Assembly: GCA_016793305.1 (NCBI GenBank)
Contig: JAEUHU010000027.1
Coordinates: 1 to 10,924 of the forward strand
Source: Planctomycetota bacterium
GTDB taxonomy: Bacteria; Planctomycetota; UBA1135; UBA2386
Length of the DNA stretch: 10,924 nucleotides
Reading direction: 5' to 3'
Shown here piece after piece: positions 5,706 through 10,924 of this stretch. The notes under the pieces are model-generated. The model saw only the letters and a program-made list of their open reading frames with translations. It was not told the DNA's origin and did not search any database. Each line of letters opens with the position of its first letter. The stretch's first letter is position 1. Position numbers and translations under genes: made by a program.

Positions 5706-8165
5706 TCACATGGCGGCCAGGATCTGGTTCATCGCCGCCGCTTCGTGATCGAGGGCACGCGCCTCGAGCAGCTGCACGGCGTGGCGCCCCATGCGCTTGG
5801 CCGCGGCCGTCTGGCCGAGGCGTTGCAGCAGGAGCGTGGTCTGCTGGCAGGCACCGGGAGAGTCCGGGTGGGCTGCCAGGAAGGTGGTCAGGGTCTGCAG
5901 CGCCCGCGCCACGTCGCCGCGGGTGAGCCACAGGCGCGACAAGGCGAGGTGCGCGACCTCGTAGGCCGGCTCGATCGCGATCGCCTGCTCGAGCAGGCGC
6001 TGCGCGCGGTCGTGCTCGCCACGCAGCAGGTGCGCCTGCGCGATGCCGGCGAGCGACACGTGGCCGGTGATGCCGTCCTGGATCGGCACGACCAACGTCT
6101 GCCCGCGGTAGGCGAGGCAGCGGCGGAAGTGCAGGATCGCGTCGTCGGGCCGGTTGTCGGTCAGCGCCAGGCTCGCTGCGAGGTAGTGCAGGTTCGGCGT
6201 CGGCACGAAGCGGCGCAGGGCCACGTCGAGCACTTCGCGCGCGCGCTGGGTGTCGCCGGTGCGCGCGGCCTCGAGGGCGCAGAGTGCGGCGACTTCGCCG
6301 GCGTAGGGCAGTTCGCGCGGCAGCGTCGGCGGGCCGGCGAGGATCAGCTCGAGGCAACGATCGAGCAGCCGGCGTGCGTCGGCGGAGCGGCCGGGCAGGC
6401 GGCGCAGGAAGTCGCCGTACTTGTAGTGGCCGTAGACGTCGTCGGGAGCCTGGGCCAGCTGCTTCTCGAACAGGCGCTCGTTGCGCTCGTTCTTGCCGCG
6501 CTGGTCCATCACCTCGTCGGTGTAGCCGTGGTGTTCGACCACGACCTCGCCGGCGAGCAACGCGAGCCCGAGCGGCTGGCCGAGGCGCTGCAGGCTCGGC
6601 GTCACCTGCTCGTGGATGACGTTCTGGTAGGCGAGGCCCGGCAGGTTGCGGAACAGCCGCACCATCATCACGCCGAGCGTCTTGCCCTTGCCGTAGACGT
6701 TGACGAAGTGCAGGTGGTAGCCGAGCGCTCGCGGGTTCTGCACCAGCTCGCGGATGCGTTCGCAGCCACCGGGCTGCACGAACTCGTCGGCGTCGAGCAC
6801 CAGGATCCAGTCGCCGGTGGCGGCCTGCAGGCCGACGTTGCGCGGCGCCGAGAAGTCGTCGCACCACGGGAAGTGCAGCACCTTGGCGCCGAACGACTCG
6901 GCGATCGCGACGGTGTCGTCGGTCGACCCCGTGTCGACCAGTACGAGCTCGTCGAAGGCGCCCCGCGCATGCTCGAGGCAGGTGCGCAGGAAGCGCTGTT
7001 CGTTGCGCGCGATCATGCAGAGCGTGATGCGCGGCGTGCGGCCGGCCCACGGGGCTTCGGGCAGCGACTGCGTGGTCGACGGCCGCGAGTCGGTCGAGAG
7101 CGCCGGCGACTGCACCGGCGACCAGCGCGCGACGAGGGCCTCGGCCTCGCTGGCGAACCCGTTCGGCTCCTCGACCGCAGCGGGCGGCGCCGCGAACGGC
7201 AGGTCGACCAGCTGGGCGGCCGGCAGCTTGCTGTCGAGCCGCATCGCGTACTCCTCGAGTGCCACCGGCGTGTTCGCGAACGTCTCGGTCAACGGGCCGA
7301 CCCACAGCACGTCGAGCCGCGGCAGCATCAGCCCCGTGACATCGCCGGGGTGCGCACGCTGCTCGTCGCGGCCGGGTGCCACCGGACCGATGGCAGCGCC
7401 CGCGCGCAGCGCGTGGAACAGGGCCGCGTCCGGCTCGCTGCCGCCGCGCACGAACCAGACGATCTCGCCGCGTGCTGCGGCGACGGCGCGGTTCCAGCCC
7501 GCGACCTCGCGTGGTGCGTCGCCGACGACGATCTCCCAGTCCGCCGGCAGGAACGCGCGCAGGGCTCGCTCGGTGCGCGCCTGCGCTGCAGGCGAGCCAC
7601 CGGCGAGCAACACCGAACCAGCCAGCGTCGGCGCCTTCTGGCAGACGAGCCAGAAGCGCGTCGCGGGCACGGCACCGAGCCAGTCGAGCGGCAGCAGGCC
7701 GTGCGCGAACAGGGCCCCTGGCAGGCCAGGGCCGAACTCCTCGGCGCCCGACGCCACGCGCACCACGTCCTGCACCCAAAGGCCCGCCATCGCCGCCGCC
7801 TGCAGCACGCGCCGCAACGGCAGGAACTGCGACGGGTCGTCGGTGCTGCCGGCCGGGTCGCACGGACCGGGTCGGCCTTCGACGACGAGGCGCAGCATGC
7901 GCGGGCTCTGCAGGGAGTCGACGTCGACCAGCAGCACACCACCCGGCACGAGCCGACCGGTCAGGTCGGCGAGGGCCGGCTCGATGCGACCGAGCGATTC
8001 GGTGACGGCGCGCAGCTCGATGCAGTCGAACGACGCGCCGTCCGCCGCCAGACGGCTGCGTTCGCGCGGCAGTTCGATCGCCGCGTCCGCCGACGGCACG
8101 AGCCCGCTCCAGCCCTTCACCGGGCCGAGAAAGCCAGTCGGCAGCGATTCGCCAGTTCGAGTCAT
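5706..8165 (-). CDS. multidomain GT2 glycosyltransferase with degenerate N-terminal domains and C-terminal TPRs
   Basis: This is a soluble 819-residue protein from ATG 8165; GTG at 8204 would add 13 residues, and only a weak AGG sits 7 nt before the ATG. Residues 32-177 resemble the C-terminal half of a SAM-dependent methyltransferase (FDCIELRAVTESL, then RLVPGGVLLVDVD), but the glycine-rich SAM loop is absent. Residues 185-325 look like a GT2 half-domain (GWNRAVAAARGEIVWFV), where the usual acidic DxD is RGGSE, so it is probably inactive. Residues 378-545 are an intact GT2 domain of the WaaE/SunS-like type: ITLCMIARNEQRFL, LVDTGSTDDT, FSAPRNVGLQAATGDWILVLDADEF (Asp458-Ala-Asp460) and NVIHEQV. 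Residues 575-819 are TPR-like helical repeats, for example AIAQAHLLRGEHDRAQRLLEQAI-type units. It probably transfers an activated sugar in the cytoplasm to a protein or lipid acceptor. It heads the five-gene operon. The acceptor and sugar are unknown. Confidence 0.88.
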   Translation of the reverse strand: MTRTGESLPTGFLGPVKGWSGLVPSADAAIELPRERSRLAADGASFDCIELRAVTESLGRIEPALADLTGRLVPGGVLLVDVDSLQSPRMLRLVVEGRPGPCDPAGSTDDPSQFLPLRRVLQAAAMAGLWVQDVVRVASGAEEFGPGLPGALFAHGLLPLDWLGAVPATRFWLVCQKAPTLAGSVLLAGGSPAAQARTERALRAFLPADWEIVVGDAPREVAGWNRAVAAARGEIVWFVRGGSEPDAALFHALRAGAAIGPVAPGRDEQRAHPGDVTGLMLPRLDVLWVGPLTETFANTPVALEEYAMRLDSKLPAAQLVDLPFAAPPAAVEEPNGFASEAEALVARWSPVQSPALSTDSRPSTTQSLPEAPWAGRTPRITLCMIARNEQRFLRTCLEHARGAFDELVLVDTGSTDDTVAIAESFGAKVLHFPWCDDFSAPRNVGLQAATGDWILVLDADEFVQPGGCERIRELVQNPRALGYHLHFVNVYGKGKTLGVMMVRLFRNLPGLAYQNVIHEQVTPSLQRLGQPLGLALLAGEVVVEHHGYTDEVMDQRGKNERNERLFEKQLAQAPDDVYGHYKYGDFLRRLPGRSADARRLLDRCLELILAGPPTLPRELPYAGEVAALCALEAARTGDTQRAREVLDVALRRFVPTPNLHYLAASLALTDNRPDDAILHFRRCLAYRGQTLVVPIQDGITGHVSLAGIAQAHLLRGEHDRAQRLLEQAIAIEPAYEVAHLALSRLWLTRGDVARALQTLTTFLAAHPDSPGACQQTTLLLQRLGQTAAAKRMGRHAVQLLEARALDHEAAAMNQILAAM

Positions 8166-8273
8166 TCCAGTGCCTGCGTGGACCACACCGTCCAACTGCT
8201 GCACACCATCGGCAGAACTGGACCCTCGACTTCAGTCGGCCATGATGCCGGGCCTTCCGGACCAGCCCCCCGC
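8166..8273. promoter_or_regulatory. divergent intergenic region between the glycosyltransferase operon and birA
   Basis: These 108 nt separate two divergently transcribed genes and must, by position, hold promoters for both directions unless transcription enters from farther away. I see no convincing sigma-70-type -35/-10 pair; the stretch is GC-rich throughout. The only symmetric element is CGACT-TC-AGTCG at 8227-8238, a 5-bp inverted repeat with a 2-nt centre. It could be a small operator but is short enough to be chance. birA itself has no clear ribosome binding site before its ATG. Confidence 0.3.
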
Positions 8274-9020
8274 ATGCCGAGCGACCCCCAGATCGAGACA
8301 CTGCTCGCCGCCCGCACACGCTTCCGCCGGCTGCTGCACCTGCCGTCGTGCCCTTCGACACAAGACGTGGCCGCTGGCGAACCTCGGGACGGTGACCTGG
8401 TCGTGTGGGCCGACCACCAGACGGCCGGGCGCGGGCGCCAGCAGCGCAGTTGGGACGACCAGCCGGGGGCCGACCTGGCGATCACGCTGCGCACCACGGT
8501 TCGGCTGCCGGAACCCCTGGCGCTGCCTGCCGCACTGCCGGTCGCGGTGCTGCGCGCGATCGAGCCGCTGGCGCTCCGCAAGCTGCGCGTGAAGTGGCCG
8601 AACGACCTGTTCCTCGACGGCCGCAAGCTGTGCGGCGTGCTGATCGACGTCGGCCAGGCCGGCCCCGACACCTTCCTGATCGGCATCGGCGTCAACTGCA
8701 ACCGGGTGCGCTTCCCGCCGGAGCTCGAGGCGATCGCGACGTCGCTGGCGATCGCCACGGGCCACGAAGTCGACCGCGGGGCGCTGCTGCTGGCGATCGC
8801 CGCGCAGGTCGACACGATGCTGACGGCACTGCAGCAAGGGCAGCTCGACGAGCTCGAGACACTGTTCCGCGACCGGCTCGGGCTGCTCGGGCGTCGCGTG
8901 GTGGTCGACGCGCCGACTCCGGCGACCGGCGAACTCACCCACCTCGACTTCGCCGAGCTGACGCTCGACGGCACGCGCCACTGGCCGCTGGCGATCGTGC
9001 GCGGCATCCGGCCGGCCTGA
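8274..9020 (+). CDS. birA: biotin--[acetyl-CoA-carboxylase] ligase (BirA, no HTH domain)
   Basis: BirA activates biotin with ATP to biotinyl-5'-AMP and attaches it to the conserved lysine of biotin carboxyl carrier protein, feeding acetyl-CoA carboxylase and other biotin enzymes. The 248-residue product starts at ATG 8274. The family signature is clear: PSTQD (27-31), the biotin-AMP loop TAGRGRQQRSW (50-60), KWPNDLF (107-113), KLCGVLID (118-125) and IGIGVNCN (136-143), followed by a helical stretch and a small C-terminal SH3-like domain (about 203-248). The N-terminal winged-helix repressor domain of E. coli BirA is missing, so this is the monofunctional (class I) form and should not repress biotin genes. 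It converges on the Fic-like gene with only 6 nt between stops. Confidence 0.95.
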   Translation: MPSDPQIETLLAARTRFRRLLHLPSCPSTQDVAAGEPRDGDLVVWADHQTAGRGRQQRSWDDQPGADLAITLRTTVRLPEPLALPAALPVAVLRAIEPLALRKLRVKWPNDLFLDGRKLCGVLIDVGQAGPDTFLIGIGVNCNRVRFPPELEAIATSLAIATGHEVDRGALLLAIAAQVDTMLTALQQGQLDELETLFRDRLGLLGRRVVVDAPTPATGELTHLDFAELTLDGTRHWPLAIVRGIRPA

Positions 9021-9032
9021 GCCCGTTCAGGC
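9015..9032. terminator. symmetric hairpin over the two convergent stop codons
   Basis: GCCTGA (9015-9020) and TCAGGC (9027-9032) form a perfect 6-bp inverted repeat around a 6-nt loop. The TGA of birA and the TGA of the minus-strand gene are the inner halves of the two arms. The hairpin reads the same on both strands and could act as a short bidirectional terminator. Neither strand has a T tract, so a classical intrinsic terminator is not established. Three of the six pairs follow automatically from both genes ending in TGA. Confidence 0.4.
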
Positions 9033-9791
9033 GACTTCGCCGAACGCGTCGAGCAGCCGCCCTTCGAACTGCAGCACCTTGCTCGGCGGCGGCCCCGACA
9101 GCAGCCGGGCCAGGAACTGCTGGTCCTGGCGGTCGGGCGCCAGCATCGGGAAACCCTTGCTCTGCAGCCACGCGTTCATGCCGAGCCACGCGACGACGGT
9201 GTTGAAGTCGGGGAACGGGGCGATGCGCGCGAACCGCCACAGCAGCCGGAAACCCTGGCGCACCGGGTGCAGGCCGTTCCAGACGATCGGCAGGTCGCGG
9301 TAGCAACGGCCTTCGTCGAACGTGTCGAGCAGGCCCGACAGCAGCTCCGGGGCCGGGTAGTGCACGTACATCAGCGAGTCCCACGGCGGGCCGCGCCGCA
9401 GGTCGTTGTTGCGGAAGCGCGGCAGTTCGTGCGTCATCGCGCGGAACAGGTCGACCAGGAACCAGCCGTCGGGCGGCCGGCCCTCGGCGCCGCGCTGCCG
9501 CACCATCGCCAGGGCCTTCTGCAGGCCACCCAGCAGGCGGTACTCCTGCGACACCGGAGACAGGCGTCCCTGGTCGCCGGCGAGCACGGCTTCGGCGTCC
9601 TCGTCGAACACCACGAAGCCGCGCAGCCGCAGCAGCGCCGCCGCGAACGCCGCGTCGCTGCCAGCGGGCCTCCGCACGCCGTCGAGCACGCGCTGGGCCC
9701 GGGCGATCGGGTCGTCGTCGCCGGTCGCCGAAACGGCGACCATGCGCTGGGCCAACGCCAGGTCGATCCGCTCCAGCAGCGACGGTTGCAA
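9027..9791 (-). CDS. Fic-fold-like protein with degenerate active-site motif
   Basis: This 254-residue soluble protein is proposed to start at TTG 9791-9789, with GGAG 5 nt upstream; GTG at 9809 is in frame but lacks a ribosome binding site. The C-terminal half follows the Fic core order: a helix WFLVDLFRAMTHELPRFRNND (110-130) at the place of the LHr-PGxYR region, a YVHYPAPELLSGLLDTF segment (142-158) like the post-flap helix, then LHPVRQGFRLLWRFARI (174-190) and the motif region APFPDFNTV (191-199), followed by AWLGMNAWLQSKGFPML. Against HPFxDGNGR, the catalytic His is Ala, both Gly are Phe and Thr, and the Arg is Val; Pro, Phe, Asp and Asn remain. AMPylation chemistry is therefore unlikely. 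It may be a pseudoenzyme or bind another ligand. The N-terminal 100 residues are helical and unassigned. It lies 122 nt downstream of nadE on the same strand. The Fic assignment rests on motif spacing only. Confidence 0.7.
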   Translation of the reverse strand: MQPSLLERIDLALAQRMVAVSATGDDDPIARAQRVLDGVRRPAGSDAAFAAALLRLRGFVVFDEDAEAVLAGDQGRLSPVSQEYRLLGGLQKALAMVRQRGAEGRPPDGWFLVDLFRAMTHELPRFRNNDLRRGPPWDSLMYVHYPAPELLSGLLDTFDEGRCYRDLPIVWNGLHPVRQGFRLLWRFARIAPFPDFNTVVAWLGMNAWLQSKGFPMLAPDRQDQQFLARLLSGPPPSKVLQFEGRLLDAFGEVA

Positions 9792-9796
9792 GCTGT

Positions 9797-9800
9797 CTCC
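9797..9800 (-). promoter_or_regulatory. ribosome binding site deciding the TTG start of the Fic-like gene
   Basis: GGAG on the minus strand lies 5 nt before TTG 9791. The alternative GTG at 9809 has no purine-rich element before it, so TTG is preferred. Confidence 0.5.
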
Positions 9801-9875
9801 GTTTCCCACGCCAACGGCTTTTCGGCAGCCGGACGGTCGCGCGTGCACCCGACACCGGAACGGCGAAGCACCGCA

Positions 9876-9896
9876 TTGCCACAGCACCGATGGCAA
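9876..9896 (-). terminator. inverted repeat downstream of nadE
   Basis: TTGCCA (9876-9881) and TGGCAA (9891-9896) are a perfect 6-bp inverted repeat with a 9-nt spacer, beginning 17 nt beyond the nadE stop. It could terminate or pause nadE transcription before the Fic-like gene. No T tract follows and the loop is rather large, so this may be fortuitous. Confidence 0.25.
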
Positions 9897-9913
9897 GGCC
9901 GGCTCCGTGCGTC

Positions 9914-10924
9914 TCAGCGCTCGCGATAGCGGTGCATCACCGGCATGCGGCGCCCGCTCCAGCACCGTTCGCTGACCCGCAGCGTCGGCGGGTACTGGTA
10001 GCGCTTCCACTCGGCCCCGTGCACCTTCGCCAGCAGCTGCGCCACGCGCTCGCGGGCCATGCCGGTGCGTTCGGCGGTCGCCTCGACCGACAGTTCCTCC
10101 TCGACCAGACACCGCAGCACCGGATCGAGCTCCGGGTACGGCGGCAGGCTGTCGGTGTCGAACTGGCCGGGCCGCAGCTCGGCGGACGGCGGCTTCTCGA
10201 TCGAGTTCACCGGGATGCGCACGCGGTCGCGGTTCAGCCAGCGCGACAGCGCCCAGACCTCGGTCTTCCACAGGTCGGCGATCGGCGCCAGCGCCCCGTT
10301 GGTGTCGCCGTAGATCGTGCAGTACCCGACCGCGCACTCGCTCTTGTTGCCGGTGGTCAGCACCAGATGGCCGTGCTTGTTGGCGAACGCCATCAGCAGC
10401 GTGCCGCGCATGCGCGCCTGCAGGTTCTCCTCGGCGAGCCCAGGCTCGGTGCCGCGGAACACCGGCTCGAGCACCTGCGCGAACGTGTCCTGCAGTGGGG
10501 CGATCGGCAGCACGTGGAAGGCGATGCCGAGGTTCTGCGCCAGCGCCTGCGCATCGGCGAGGCTGTGGTCGCTGCTGTGCACCGACGGCATCGCGATGCC
10601 GGCGACGTTCTCGGCGCCGAGCGCGTCGACCGCCAGCGTCGCGACCAGCGCCGAGTCGATGCCACCCGACAGCCCGAGCACGACCTTCGCGAAGCCGAAC
10701 TTGCGCACGTAGTCGCGGATGCCCTGCACGATCGCCGCGTGCTGCATGCGTTCGACCTCGACCGGCGCCGGCGTCTGTGTCCACGGGGCTTCGGTGTCGA
10801 CCACCACCAGCGCTTCGCGGAACGCGATCGGCTGGACCGCGACGCCGGTCGGCTTCACCGCCAGCGAGCCGCCGTCGAACTGCAGCTCGACGTCGCCGCC
10901 GACCATGTTGACGTAGAGCATCGG
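9914..10924 (-). CDS. nadE: glutamine-dependent NAD+ synthase, C-terminal part (5' end beyond window)
   Basis: NadE makes NAD+ from nicotinic acid adenine dinucleotide using ATP and ammonia released from glutamine, the last step of NAD synthesis. The frame runs through the right edge, leaving 336 residues. The first 20 or so (MLYVNMVGGDVELQFDGGS) are the end of the carbon-nitrogen hydrolase (glutaminase) domain, which shows this is the two-domain, glutamine-hydrolysing form. Numbered from the first Met in view, the synthetase domain carries the ATP P-loop GLSGGIDSALV (83-93), ENLQARMRGTLLMAFAN (165-181), TTGNKSECAVGYCTIYGD (189-206) and IEKPPSAELRPGQFDTDSL (241-259). The C-terminus ends SERCWSGRRMPVMHRYRER, near the usual family end. 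The missing portion should be roughly the rest of the hydrolase domain. The gene is not near other NAD genes in this window. Confidence 0.95.
   Translation of the reverse strand, partial: PMLYVNMVGGDVELQFDGGSLAVKPTGVAVQPIAFREALVVVDTEAPWTQTPAPVEVERMQHAAIVQGIRDYVRKFGFAKVVLGLSGGIDSALVATLAVDALGAENVAGIAMPSVHSSDHSLADAQALAQNLGIAFHVLPIAPLQDTFAQVLEPVFRGTEPGLAEENLQARMRGTLLMAFANKHGHLVLTTGNKSECAVGYCTIYGDTNGALAPIADLWKTEVWALSRWLNRDRVRIPVNSIEKPPSAELRPGQFDTDSLPPYPELDPVLRCLVEEELSVEATAERTGMARERVAQLLAKVHGAEWKRYQYPPTLRVSERCWSGRRMPVMHRYRER

Noticed and set aside
5745..8273. A plus-strand open frame of more than 800 codons antisense to the GT2/TPR gene, continuous with birA
   Set aside because: The translation is Arg/His/Gln/Val-rich with no recognisable domain, whereas the minus-strand frame has clear GT2 and TPR motifs. 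Long stop-free antisense frames are expected in very GC-rich coding DNA. birA starts at its own ATG at 8274.
5671..8361. Upstream continuation of the TPR frame across the glycosyltransferase gene (would make a protein of about 1100 residues)
   Set aside because: The upstream part is Arg/Ala/Gly-rich out-of-frame sequence over the GT2 gene. ATG 5670 has a strong AGGAG site and marks where recognisable TPR sequence begins.
1..10924. CRISPR array, tRNA, rRNA, insertion sequence or toxin-antitoxin module
   Set aside because: No regularly spaced repeats, cloverleaf-like segments, transposase motifs or small paired toxin-like genes were seen. The Fic-like gene lacks both an intact motif and a recognisable antitoxin partner or inhibitory helix.

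Overview
The window is very GC-rich by eye, with strong G/C preference at third codon positions and several GTG/TTG starts. It is tightly packed bacterial chromosome: eight identifiable or describable protein genes plus a gene end at the left edge. I see no tRNA, rRNA, CRISPR array, insertion sequence or phage gene. Secreted right-handed beta-helix and carbohydrate-binding-like proteins, TPR-rich glycosyltransferases and high GC would fit a Planctomycetota-like or other environmental Gram-negative lineage. That placement is inference; no phylogenetic marker here settles it.

Layout. Positions 1-246 (+) are the 3' end of an unidentified gene. Positions 266-8165 hold five genes on the minus strand, read from high to low coordinates: a large multidomain GT2/TPR protein (8165-5706), a small TPR protein (5670-5035), a polytopic GT-C type glycosyltransferase (about 5042-3321), a secreted protein with a CBM9-like region (3228-2146) and a secreted beta-helix protein (2149-266). 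Gaps are 35 nt, a possible short overlap, 92 nt, and a 4-nt GTGA stop/start overlap. They look like one operon, possibly with internal processing or attenuation in the 92-nt gap. birA (8274-9020, +) is divergent from this operon across a 108-nt gap. On its other side it is convergent, 6 nt apart, with a Fic-fold-like gene (9791-9027, -). Upstream of that lies nadE (10924-9914, -), glutamine-dependent NAD+ synthase, cut by the right edge.

How the genes may work together. The five-gene minus-strand cluster pairs a cytoplasmic GT2 enzyme, a TPR partner, a membrane GT-C enzyme that would use a lipid-linked sugar on the outer face of the membrane, and two exported proteins. The simplest reading is a cell-surface or secreted-protein glycosylation module, with the exported proteins as substrates or surface components; this is inference from gene order and families. 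The right side is cofactor housekeeping: biotin attachment (BirA) and NAD+ synthesis (NadE).

Most notable points: (1) the gene beside nadE matches the Fic core region but has lost the catalytic His, two Gly and Arg of the HPFxDGNGR motif; (2) the large GT2 protein carries two apparently degenerate domains, methyltransferase-like and glycosyltransferase-like, ahead of an intact GT2 domain and TPRs; (3) both stop codons of the convergent birA/Fic-like pair lie inside one symmetric hairpin.
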